34,344 bases of DNA from an uncultured Treponema sp. Lineage in GTDB: Bacteria > Spirochaetota > Spirochaetia > Treponematales > Treponemataceae. Shown here piece after piece: positions 1 through 7,868 of this stretch. Positions within the stretch are counted from its first letter, which is position 1; each line of letters begins with the position of its first letter. The translations under genes were made by a program, and so were the position numbers. A model generated the notes under the pieces. The model had not been told where the DNA came from. It searched no databases and saw only the letters and a program-made list of their open reading frames with translations. The stretch spans positions 1-34,344 of the forward strand of contig CAMOEE010000002.1 of the NCBI GenBank assembly GCA_946611835.1, read 5' to 3'.

Positions 1-183
1 AAAGTCTACACAATCGGAAAAGACCCGAAAAAAGACTGGTTCTCAAAGGAAGTCTGCGGTGGTCCTCATGTCCAGCACACAGCCCAGATTGGTGACTTCA
101 AAATCCAGAAGGAGCAGTCTTCTTCAGCTGGAGTTCGCCGAATCCGTGCTGTAATTTCCGGCGGCCTTCCATTGGAAGCCTGA
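1..183 (+). CDS. alaS: Alanyl-tRNA synthetase, C-terminal fragment (5' end outside window)
   Basis: The open frame enters at base 1 and ends at TGA 181-183, giving the last 60 residues. It carries the CGGPHV metal-binding motif of the threonyl/alanyl second additional domain (the usual AlaS form is CGGTHV), followed by [21 protein letters not shown], which is typical of the AlaS editing region. The enzyme charges tRNA-Ala, and this domain removes mischarged Ser or Gly. The protein stops shortly after the SAD domain, with no C-Ala oligomerisation domain. As I recall, spirochaetal AlaS is characteristically short, so this looks like a natural end and not a truncation. The PPIase gene follows after 93 bp, as in T. 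pallidum. Confidence 0.9.
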   Translation, partial: KVYTIGKDPKKDWFSKEVCGGPHVQHTAQIGDFKIQKEQSSSAGVRRIRAVISGGLPLEA

Positions 184-276
184 TGCATCGCATGAATGTG
201 GTGTAAATTTTCGCCAGGTGAAAATGTAACGAAAACGGGATAAGATTGTTCTTATTCTTTAGAGGAAAAATGTAAT

Positions 277-1359
277 ATGAAAAAAACTTTACTTGCTGCA
301 ACACTTGCAATCTCAATGGCATTCGGGGCTTTTGCTTTGTCGGATGACTTACAGCCCCTGGCTGTCGTAAAGCTCAACAAAACTGAGACAATTACTCTTA
401 AACAGCTCAAAAACCGTGTTGAGACTTATCAGAAACAGAACAATCTCCAGTCTTTCACTGTAGATCAGAAAAAAGAAATACTTGATGCCATGATTGACGA
501 AAAACTCGTTGTTCAGGCTGCCTCAAAAGCCGGCATGAATATCACTGACACTCAGGTCAATCAATATTTCTTGCAGAATATCAGCCAGCAGGTTGGCCGT
601 TCTGTAACTGAGGCAGAGTTCTCAGAAATCGTCAAAAAAGAGACAAACCTTTCACTTGATGATTTTATGAAACAGCAGGTAGGAATGGGAGTAAGCGATT
701 ATAAGGCTTATCTCAAAAATCAGCTTTTGGCTCAGCAGTATGTAATTCAGCAGAAGCAGGGCGAGCTTACAAAAGTCGCTCCGTCGGATGAGGACATCCG
801 TAAATTCTACGACCTCAACAAGGCTTCTTTCGTTCAGAATGACATGGTCAAACTCTTCCTCGTTGTCGTTCCAAAGGCAGGAAACGCAGAAGGTGCAAAA
901 ATTAAGGCTGAGGCAATGCTCAAAGCCGTAAAAGATAAGTCACTTTCATTTGATAAAATCAAGGCTGATTCTGGCAAAGACTATCAGGGTGGAGACCTGT
1001 TCATCGGAAAAACAGCACAGCACGCTCAGCAGCTTGGAATCTCTTACAATGATTTGCTCGAGCTTTTCACCCGGGATATAAATTACATTTCTAGCCTCAA
1101 TGAAACAGAGACGGATTTCCAGTTCTATGTTGTACGACAGAAGTACGCTGCAAAAATGCTCTCAATTTCTGATCTCGTTCAGCCGGAGACAACAATTACT
1201 GTTTATGATTACATCAAGCAGAACCTTACCAATCAGATGCAGAGCCAGGCTCTTGTAGCTGCGGTACAGGATATTACAAAGGGACTTCGCACTCCCAGCA
1301 ACTTTGAATACAAGCAGAAAGATGAAAAACTCAAAAAACTGCTTGATTGGGAAAAATAA
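277..1359 (+). CDS. Exported SurA/parvulin-like peptidyl-prolyl isomerase or chaperone
   Basis: This 360-residue protein has a clear Sec signal peptide (MKKTLLAATLAISMAFGAFA, cleavage near residue 20). A SurA_N-like helical region follows (residues about 30-160; QKKEILDAMIDEKLVVQAASKAG). A degenerate parvulin-type rotamase region lies around residues 185-270, with a GGDLFIG loop. It probably acts in the periplasm as a chaperone for outer-membrane proteins. It corresponds by position to the T. pallidum Tpn39b-type protein next to alaS (recalled, not searched). A GAGGA sequence about 10 nt upstream supports the ATG at 277. The stop codon overlaps the nusB start (TAATG), so the two are translationally coupled. 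Isomerase activity is not certain because the rotamase domain is divergent. Confidence 0.8.
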   Translation: MKKTLLAATLAISMAFGAFALSDDLQPLAVVKLNKTETITLKQLKNRVETYQKQNNLQSFTVDQKKEILDAMIDEKLVVQAASKAGMNITDTQVNQYFLQNISQQVGRSVTEAEFSEIVKKETNLSLDDFMKQQVGMGVSDYKAYLKNQLLAQQYVIQQKQGELTKVAPSDEDIRKFYDLNKASFVQNDMVKLFLVVVPKAGNAEGAKIKAEAMLKAVKDKSLSFDKIKADSGKDYQGGDLFIGKTAQHAQQLGISYNDLLELFTRDINYISSLNETETDFQFYVVRQKYAAKMLSISDLVQPETTITVYDYIKQNLTNQMQSQALVAAVQDITKGLRTPSNFEYKQKDEKLKKLLDWEK

Positions 1360-1790
1360 TGTCACGAAGAAAATCTAGAATTACCGCATTCCAGGGGCTT
1401 TATTCCTGGGATGTTGGTGGAATGACTGAAAAGGATGTTCTCGAACTTTCATGGTTGAAGCAGAGTTCTTCTGAGTCAGAAGAAGCTGAAAAGGCTCCTC
1501 TTGATGAAGAGGGGCTTGCCTTCACAAGAATGCTTATCGCCGGAACAATCGAAAATGTCGAAAAAATTGACGAGACGATAAAGGCTCATCTTACCAACTG
1601 GGAATTCGACCGTGTAAACAAAGTCACGATTGCGATTCTCAGAATGAGCGTTTATTCCCTCATGTTCACAAAAGACATCGATTCTTCTGTCGTAATTGAT
1701 GAGGCAATTGACATTGCAAAAAATTACGGCCCTGACGATTCTTACAAATTCGTGAACGCAATCCTTGATAACATCAAAAAAGATTTGTAG
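1359..1790 (+). CDS. nusB: Transcription antitermination factor NusB
   Basis: The protein is 143 residues and all helical, the usual NusB length. It has the N-terminal signature SRRKSRITAFQGLYSWD (compare RRxAREaAlQaLYxwd) and the C-terminal signature VVIDEAIDIAKNYGPDDSYKFVNAILD, both diagnostic of the family. NusB pairs with NusE (S10) at boxA RNA for rRNA antitermination. The ORF track extends to a GTG-type start at 1347, inside the PPIase gene. I chose ATG 1359 because it begins at the conserved N-terminus and overlaps the upstream stop as TAATG. It sits in an operon with the upstream PPIase and probably the lipoprotein downstream. Confidence 0.93.
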   Translation: MSRRKSRITAFQGLYSWDVGGMTEKDVLELSWLKQSSSESEEAEKAPLDEEGLAFTRMLIAGTIENVEKIDETIKAHLTNWEFDRVNKVTIAILRMSVYSLMFTKDIDSSVVIDEAIDIAKNYGPDDSYKFVNAILDNIKKDL

Positions 1791-1824
1791 AAATCACAAG
1801 AGGAATGACAAAACGGAGTTCCAA

Positions 1825-3759
1825 ATGAAAAAATTTCCTGCCACACGAAAAATAATCGCATTTTGCTCAATTCTTTTTCTGGCAGGAATTTTTTTTGCCT
1901 CATGCTCTAAATCTGATGACGCTTCCTTTATGAGCGCAATGGAAAGCGTTGATATTTTCATAAAAAACGGTGACACGGCCGAGGCAATGCGTCTCCTGAA
2001 AAAATCCGAAAAAAAAGCTTTCAGTTCTTTTGCCAGACTTGGAATTTTCAGCCGTTACCAGCTTTTGGGCGAGGACAAAAGGGCTGAGAATGTTCTTGTA
2101 AACGGCCTTAAAAAACTTCCCGAAAATCCGGAACTTTCTGCAATCTACTCACACTTCCTGCTGCGGGCAAACCGGCTTTCAGAGGCAATAGATGTTTCAA
2201 AATGTCTGGAAGGAACAAAATATGGCTCAATCCGCTCCGAAGCGATAATGAAAAAGCTTTTGCAGAGCGAAGATTTCAATGATTTTGCCAGTCCTTTCTT
2301 TTCTCAGGAAATTTCTTCTGCCTACTACGATACTTATGTTGGTACTAATGATTCCCGCTGGCTGAGAAACTGTGCGCTGATTTACCTTCTTCGCGGTGAA
2401 TACTCCATGGCTTCTTCTTTGCAGCGCGATTTAGAAGATTCCCAGGACGCCCTCTTCTGGGCTTTTGTTCAGTATGATTCTGGAAACTATGACATTGCGG
2501 CCCAAAATCTTAAAGGGGTTTCTTCACCCATGCTTAAGGGGGCTGCCTCGCTCCTTGCATCCGACGCATACATGATGCTGGGGGATGAAGAGTCTGCCGA
2601 AGAATACCGGACTAATTACATCGAGGCGGCAAAAAATTCCGGGTCAAAACTTCTTCCTTCAATTCTTGTTAATTCATCGCTTTATTCTTTCCGGCATGAG
2701 CAGTACCGCAAGTCTTATGAATATCTCATCGATGCCTTTATTGTGGAGCCGGATTTTATCCCAGCCTTGATTTCTTACGGAAAACTTTCCTGGAAGGATT
2801 CCCGGCCTGTAGAAATGTCCGACCTTGAGAAGGCTCTACGCAAAACTTCACTGCGAACCAGCAAAATGCGTGAATACGATGAACGCCCGAAATTCACGAT
2901 TACAGATGCCCTTTATCGCATGGAAGAAACTCTGGAACGAGAGAGCAGGGCAGGCCTGAAGCATGATGACAATCTGATTGTTGAGCGGCTCAGCCTCTAC
3001 CTAAAGAATAATCCTGAGCTTAACCTTACTCAGAAAACGGCTGCGATTTGGACGGAATTGGAGCAGAACCGGGTTGGAACAAACCTTTATCCGCCTCATC
3101 TCGTGCAGTTTGCCGTTCAGAAATTCCTGTCTTATGGCTTGATTGAAGAAGGTCGGGAACTTTTTATGAATTACATCGATGCTAAATTCGATTTGAATTA
3201 CCGCCGCCAGCAGACAGAAGCAGGAACGACAAAAAATGTTAAACTCGACATTTTTGGCGGCGAAAAGACTGAAAAGCTTCCGGTGATTCCAGAAAGCGTT
3301 GCCCGCCTTGCCTTTGGGGATCGTGCGGCTGACAAAACGGATCGAATGGAAATTTGGGAAGTAGAATTTGCCGCATATTTCTCGCTTTTAGAAAAGAATA
3401 TTTCCGCCGCAAAAAGGCTTTATGAATATGTGATTTTTGAAACCGGCGGTGTAAAAAGAGCGAATGCCAGCGGAAACCTTACTTCTGTTTCGCCTCTTGC
3501 AGCTTCTTCAAGTGCTGCAAACCTTGCGATGATTTATTCAAGCACAGGTGAGCGGAAAAAGGCTATGGATTTGTACTCTCTTGCTGCGGGAAAAACGAGG
3601 TCGTCGGAAATTAAATCTAAATTGCTTTATAGAACTGCGAAACTGCAGGCTGATTCTGGGGATTTGGACTCGGCAAAGACTTCGCTTGCATACAGCCTTA
3701 GCCTTGATAGAAGTAATGCTGACGCCCGATTGCTCAAGCGTCAGCTCGAAGCAAAATAA
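1825..3759 (+). CDS. Large TPR-like repeat lipoprotein
   Basis: The protein has 644 residues from ATG 1825; the ORF-track start at 1765 lies inside nusB. The N-terminus is a lipoprotein signal: basic MKKFPATRK, a hydrophobic stretch, then FFASC with the lipidated Cys near residue 25. The remainder is rich in helix-turn-helix pairs of TPR type (for example GDTAEAMRLLKKSEKKAFSS, ANRLSEAIDVSKCLE, STGERKKAMDLYSLAAGK, DSGDLDSAKTSLAYSLSLD), so a scaffold for protein-protein contacts in the periplasm or outer membrane is likely. ACGGAG 5 nt upstream supports the start. It is probably cotranscribed with nusB (34-bp gap). The gene ends at 3759, directly abutting the convergent groES stop. No catalytic motif is visible. 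Confidence 0.75.
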   Translation: MKKFPATRKIIAFCSILFLAGIFFASCSKSDDASFMSAMESVDIFIKNGDTAEAMRLLKKSEKKAFSSFARLGIFSRYQLLGEDKRAENVLVNGLKKLPENPELSAIYSHFLLRANRLSEAIDVSKCLEGTKYGSIRSEAIMKKLLQSEDFNDFASPFFSQEISSAYYDTYVGTNDSRWLRNCALIYLLRGEYSMASSLQRDLEDSQDALFWAFVQYDSGNYDIAAQNLKGVSSPMLKGAASLLASDAYMMLGDEESAEEYRTNYIEAAKNSGSKLLPSILVNSSLYSFRHEQYRKSYEYLIDAFIVEPDFIPALISYGKLSWKDSRPVEMSDLEKALRKTSLRTSKMREYDERPKFTITDALYRMEETLERESRAGLKHDDNLIVERLSLYLKNNPELNLTQKTAAIWTELEQNRVGTNLYPPHLVQFAVQKFLSYGLIEEGRELFMNYIDAKFDLNYRRQQTEAGTTKNVKLDIFGGEKTEKLPVIPESVARLAFGDRAADKTDRMEIWEVEFAAYFSLLEKNISAAKRLYEYVIFETGGVKRANASGNLTSVSPLAASSSAANLAMIYSSTGERKKAMDLYSLAAGKTRSSEIKSKLLYRTAKLQADSGDLDSAKTSLAYSLSLDRSNADARLLKRQLEAK

Positions 3760-4032
3760 TTATTCAACGATAGCGATGATGTCGCTGTTCTTTACGATGA
3801 GATAATCATCGCCATCCATTTTGACCTGAACTCCGGCATATTTGTCGTACATTACACGGTCACCAACTTTGACAGTGATTGGATCCTTTTCTGTTCCTGG
3901 ACCAACGGCTTCAACTGTTGCGGTCTGTGTTTTTTCCTGAGCTGTCTCCGGAATAATGATTCCAGATGCTGTTTTTGTTTCGGCCTTTTCCTGTTTGAGA
4001 AGGACTCGGTCTGCCAATGGTTTAAGTTTCAT
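3760..4032 (-). CDS. groES: Co-chaperonin GroES
   Basis: The protein is 90 residues, close to the normal GroES length. It contains the family signature [11 protein letters not shown] at residues 4-14, a mobile loop with SGIIIP, and [34 protein letters not shown]. It caps the GroEL folding chamber in the cytoplasm. A strong Shine-Dalgarno (GGAGG) lies just upstream on the minus strand. groEL is not adjacent; the neighbour on the other side is a divergent response regulator. Separation of groES and groEL also occurs in T. pallidum, as I recall. I see no CIRCE operator (TTAGCACTC-N9-GAGTGCTAA) in the 156-bp upstream region, so HrcA control of the usual kind is not supported. Confidence 0.96.
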   Translation of the reverse strand: MKLKPLADRVLLKQEKAETKTASGIIIPETAQEKTQTATVEAVGPGTEKDPITVKVGDRVMYDKYAGVQVKMDGDDYLIVKNSDIIAIVE

Positions 4033-4152
4033 ATATTTCCTCCAATATTAATACATTTTGATACAATAAAAATATAGAATTTTTCGCTGGTCGGCAAGAA
4101 AAATATTTATTTTAACCTGCATTTTTTCCTATGAAAAATAAAAAAGCTGGTG

Positions 4153-4158
4153 TATAAT
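4153..4158 (+). promoter_or_regulatory. Probable -10 box for the two-component operon
   Basis: A perfect TATAAT lies 30 nt before the ATG at 4189, leaving room for a short leader containing an AGAGG Shine-Dalgarno (about 4178-4182). No good -35 is visible 16-18 bp upstream. The ORF-track GTG start at 4150 would overlap this box and is less likely than ATG 4189. Confidence 0.5.
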
Positions 4159-4188
4159 GAATTCTTAGAAAAAATTAAGAGGATTTTC

Positions 4189-4950
4189 ATGGAACGAAGC
4201 ATACTATTTGTGAGCGAAACGCAGAACTTTTTGGTTACGGCAATGATCAAAGCGCTTAAGGAAGCACGCTTTGAGGTTTCAACTGCTGAGCCTGATATGG
4301 TTGAAATATCGCTTATTCAAAATATTCCAGACATCTATCTTGTCTATCTTGAGGGAGATTTAAACAAATTCAACGGCACTTTAAAGTACCTCAAAAAACT
4401 TGTCACCGAAGACGGACACGACAGGGTTCTTTACCTTATTGGAAATCCAATGGAAATAGAAGCTGCCTACGATGTTTACCCAAAATCGCTTGTTTCAGCT
4501 TCATTCAGCCGGCCGGTCAATATTCAGGATGTCATTCAAAAACTTAATATGCTCATTACCAGCGAAGCCGGTGCTACTCCAGGCCGCAAAAAGATTCTCG
4601 TTGTTGACGATGACAGCGTTATGCTCCGAACAATGAAAATCTGGCTTTCAAAAAAATACGATGCCTACATGGCTAATTCAGGTCTCAACGCCCTTCAGTT
4701 CCTTTCTACAAATCATGTCGACCTGATTCTTCTTGATTATGAAATGCCGGTTGCTTCAGGCCTCCAGATTTTTGAGATGCTTAAGCACGATCCAAACCTC
4801 TGTAACATTCCTGTCATCTTCCTCACCTCAAAAGATGACAAAGAAACCGTTATGAAGGTTCTTGCGGCAGGTCCAGAAAAATACATGCTTAAATCGAGCG
4901 AACCGGACTTGCTCCTTAAAACCGTTGATGATTTCTTCAAAGGAAAATAA
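4189..4950 (+). CDS. Response regulator with degenerate N-terminal and intact C-terminal receiver domain
   Basis: The protein has 253 residues from ATG 4189, preceded by AGAGG. Residues about 1-125 look like a receiver fold but lack the acidic pocket: ILFVSET replaces the DD pair, and LVYLEG occupies the phospho-acceptor strand. Residues about 135-253 are a classical receiver: ILVVDDDS, phospho-acceptor Asp183 in LILLDYEMP, the Thr in IFLTSKDD, and Lys in KYMLKSS. There is no DNA-binding or enzymatic output domain, so it probably acts through protein contacts or as a phosphorelay intermediate. The hybrid kinase begins 2 bp after its stop, so kinase and regulator are almost certainly partners. 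Confidence 0.85.
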   Translation: MERSILFVSETQNFLVTAMIKALKEARFEVSTAEPDMVEISLIQNIPDIYLVYLEGDLNKFNGTLKYLKKLVTEDGHDRVLYLIGNPMEIEAAYDVYPKSLVSASFSRPVNIQDVIQKLNMLITSEAGATPGRKKILVVDDDSVMLRTMKIWLSKKYDAYMANSGLNALQFLSTNHVDLILLDYEMPVASGLQIFEMLKHDPNLCNIPVIFLTSKDDKETVMKVLAAGPEKYMLKSSEPDLLLKTVDDFFKGK

Positions 4951-4952
4951 AC

Positions 4953-7862
4953 ATGCCAAATAAGGATCAGGGTGCATTCTTCTTTCTGAACGATATAAAA
5001 TTCAGAATTTCGATTCCGCTTACCACAATAATCTGCTTCTTCCTGCTTTTTTTTATTGAATATGCCGGCGGAAGAGGTATTCAGGATTTTTCTTTTAACG
5101 GATGGATGATATACCGGGCCAGAGTTTATTTGCAGCTTCTTCCTGTGATGCTGCTTACGACTCTTTCTGGTTATGGAGTCGGCGCCTTTGTCGTTCTTCT
5201 TTTTTTCTGTAGCGAAGCTCTTTTAACCCGTGTTTTTCCTTACCACACTTATGTTCTTTTGATTGGCTCGCTGATTGCGAATATTCCGGTCTTTCATCAG
5301 TGGTACAGGCGATGGCTGAAGTCTTTGCTTGCCTTTATTGTTTTCGCTGTTTTGATTACATCCTGTACCAGCATTCTGCTTCCTGTTCTTGACGGGCGCA
5401 GAGTTGAGTCCGGAGCATGTCTTTTCTACTTCATCCTTGCCTTGATTCCTTCTTTTATCGTGGCTGGATTTGGATATCTTTATTACAATTTTTTTCCTGC
5501 AAAAATCAAGTCTCTTTTTTTTACTAGCGTCTATGAATCAGAAAATATAATAAGATTCAGGGATGAATTCAGCAGAGAGAGGGGCGGGAGAATCAGAAAC
5601 AAGCTTACCCTGCTGATTTTAGCGATTATTGTCATTCTTTTGTTTGCAGGGTTTGGATTTGCTAATTTTTTGCTTGCGGACTTCAGAAATATCACTGGCT
5701 GGCAGCAGATTATTTTTGCGACAAGGCTTGTGACTTTGATGTCAATCATTGCGACACCAGTTATCATCATTGCTTTTGCCTATACCAATCAATCAATTTC
5801 CTACCCTTTGCAGCTTCTCACAAAAGCCGTTGAGGATTCAAATGTCTGTAATATAACTGAGCACACACGGGACATTCCCCGTCTGGACTTAAAGTCTCTC
5901 AAAATCAATGCATCCGGTGAAATAGGCATCCTCCATCACTCTCTGGTTGATATGGTCTCCACCACCGAAAGTTACATCAAGAATCTTGAGAGATCCCAGC
6001 TTCTTGAGACACAGCTGGCCACTGCAAAAGCTGCGAGCAAGGCAAAATCAGACTTCCTTTCTAATATGTCCCATGAAATCCGAACCCCAATCAATGCGGT
6101 TCTTGGCCTAAACGAGATGATTCTTCGTGAAAGCCACGATGATGTGATTTCAAATTATGCAAAGGATATTGAGAATGCCGGGAAGAGCCTTTTAAGTATC
6201 GTAAACGACATCCTTGATTTCTCAAAAATTGAGGCCGGTAAGCTTGAAATTGTGCCTACAAACTACGATTTGAGTTCTTCTGTCAATAATATCGTAAACA
6301 TGATTTCAAAGCGGGCTGCAGACAAAAATCTTGCCCTTAATGTTGACATCGATCCCAACTGCCCCCACTTCCTCTATGGTGACGATGTTCGCCTGGGTCA
6401 GTGTTGTCTCAATATTCTTACAAATGCTGTCAAATACACCAATGAAGGTTCCGTTACCCTTTCAATCAGAGGAAAAAAGGTCGATTATTCTCATGTTATG
6501 ATTACATTCCATGTTATTGATACCGGTATTGGTATCCGTGACAAGGATATTCCAAAACTCTTCACCGCATTCCAGAGAATCGACGAGGAGCGAAACCGTA
6601 CAATCGAAGGAACCGGTCTTGGCCTTAACATCGTTCAGAGTCTTCTCACCCTTATGAATTCTCACCTTGAGGTCGAAAGTTCTTACGGAAAAGGTTCGGA
6701 TTTCCACTTTTCTGTCCTGCAGGGTGTAATTGACTGGGATCCGATCGGTGATTTTAAAGAAACTTACCGAAAATCCCTTGAAAACACAATTGAGTATCAT
6801 GAATTGTTCACGGCACCAAGGGCAAAGATTCTTGTCGTTGATGATACGGAACTTAATCTTACGGTCGTCCGGGGCTTATTAAAGCAGACAAAAGTCCAGA
6901 TTGACACAGTCCTGAGCGGTTATGATGCTCTTGAGTCTGTGAAAAAACAGCATTACGATGTGATTTTCCTTGACCACCGGATGCCCGGTATGGACGGAAT
7001 CGAAACTTTCAACAATATGCTCAAACTTCAGGATAACCAGAGCAAGGGAGTGCCTGTAATCGCCTTGACGGCAAATGCAGTTTCTGGTGCAAAAGAAATG
7101 TTCCTTACGGCCGGCTTCAGTGATTATATGACAAAACCAATTGAGGGCAAAAAACTTGAAGAAATGCTCGAAAAGTATCTCCCGCCGGAACTGATTGAGC
7201 ATGTCGAAATTCCAAATGATGACGGAGAAATCAAGTCTCTTGATGAAAACGGTGAGATTGACGAAGATGACACTTCTGCCGTTTCTGAGAAGTTTGCTGC
7301 ACTCAAAGGCGTTGATGTTGAAGAGGCTCTAAAATACACCGGCGGTGCGGAAATCCTTGAGGAGACTCTCAAAGAATTCTACAAGAATATTGATAAAAAC
7401 GCCGCAAAAATACAGAAATTCGTTGACGAGGGAGACTACAGGAACTACACGATTCTTGTTCACGCATTAAAGTCTTCTGCCCGCCTGATTGGGGCTGCCA
7501 AACTTTCTGACGATGCGAAATATCTTGAAAAGTGCGGCGATGACGAGAATGAGGCCGAAATCCTTGGGAAAACACCGGCCCTGCTTGAATTGTACCGGAC
7601 CTACAAAGAGAACCTGGCTCCACTTTGCGCAGAAAACGAGGATGATATCAGCAAGGAAGAAATGACTCTGGAGCAGTATGCTGAGGCAATTTCAAACATA
7701 AAGGAATGCATCGAGGCTTTTGATTTTGATACAGCCGACCAGATTGTAGCAATGGTCAAAGGGTACAGAATTCCAGATGAAAAGAAAGAGCATTTTGCAG
7801 CACTGACAGAGGCAATTTCTGAAGTTGACAGAGACAAAATCCTGAAAATCGTGCTACAATAA
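4953..7862 (+). CDS. Membrane hybrid histidine kinase (7TM-HisKA-HATPase-REC-Hpt)
   Basis: The protein has 969 residues. About seven hydrophobic segments fill residues 15-285 with only short loops and no sizeable periplasmic sensor, so signals are probably read in or near the membrane. A HAMP-like linker precedes the HisKA box SNMSHEIRTPINAVLGL (His about 374), the N box NILTNAVKYTNEG (about 487), DTGIGI (about 522) and GTGLGLN (about 552). A receiver starts near 622 (KILVVDDTE) with phospho-acceptor Asp about 674 in FLDHRMPGMDG. A C-terminal Hpt has HALKSSARLIGA with His about 836. All phosphorelay residues are present. An AAGGA Shine-Dalgarno overlaps the end of the upstream regulator gene. 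The input signal is unknown. Confidence 0.92.
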   Translation: MPNKDQGAFFFLNDIKFRISIPLTTIICFFLLFFIEYAGGRGIQDFSFNGWMIYRARVYLQLLPVMLLTTLSGYGVGAFVVLLFFCSEALLTRVFPYHTYVLLIGSLIANIPVFHQWYRRWLKSLLAFIVFAVLITSCTSILLPVLDGRRVESGACLFYFILALIPSFIVAGFGYLYYNFFPAKIKSLFFTSVYESENIIRFRDEFSRERGGRIRNKLTLLILAIIVILLFAGFGFANFLLADFRNITGWQQIIFATRLVTLMSIIATPVIIIAFAYTNQSISYPLQLLTKAVEDSNVCNITEHTRDIPRLDLKSLKINASGEIGILHHSLVDMVSTTESYIKNLERSQLLETQLATAKAASKAKSDFLSNMSHEIRTPINAVLGLNEMILRESHDDVISNYAKDIENAGKSLLSIVNDILDFSKIEAGKLEIVPTNYDLSSSVNNIVNMISKRAADKNLALNVDIDPNCPHFLYGDDVRLGQCCLNILTNAVKYTNEGSVTLSIRGKKVDYSHVMITFHVIDTGIGIRDKDIPKLFTAFQRIDEERNRTIEGTGLGLNIVQSLLTLMNSHLEVESSYGKGSDFHFSVLQGVIDWDPIGDFKETYRKSLENTIEYHELFTAPRAKILVVDDTELNLTVVRGLLKQTKVQIDTVLSGYDALESVKKQHYDVIFLDHRMPGMDGIETFNNMLKLQDNQSKGVPVIALTANAVSGAKEMFLTAGFSDYMTKPIEGKKLEEMLEKYLPPELIEHVEIPNDDGEIKSLDENGEIDEDDTSAVSEKFAALKGVDVEEALKYTGGAEILEETLKEFYKNIDKNAAKIQKFVDEGDYRNYTILVHALKSSARLIGAAKLSDDAKYLEKCGDDENEAEILGKTPALLELYRTYKENLAPLCAENEDDISKEEMTLEQYAEAISNIKECIEAFDFDTADQIVAMVKGYRIPDEKKEHFAALTEAISEVDRDKILKIVLQ
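7831..7860 (+). promoter_or_regulatory. Putative dnaE promoter giving a leaderless transcript
   Basis: GAGACA (7831-7836), an 18-bp spacer and TACAAT (7855-7860) lie within the last codons of the kinase gene. The -10 ends 8 nt before the dnaE ATG and there is no Shine-Dalgarno, so transcription would start at or next to the ATG. The -35 is weak. Confidence 0.4.
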
Positions 7863-7868
7863 TCTCCT

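Noticed and set aside
240-260. Small inverted repeat ATAAGA-TTGT-TCTTAT before the PPIase gene
   Set aside because: Only 6 bp, AT-rich and without further support.
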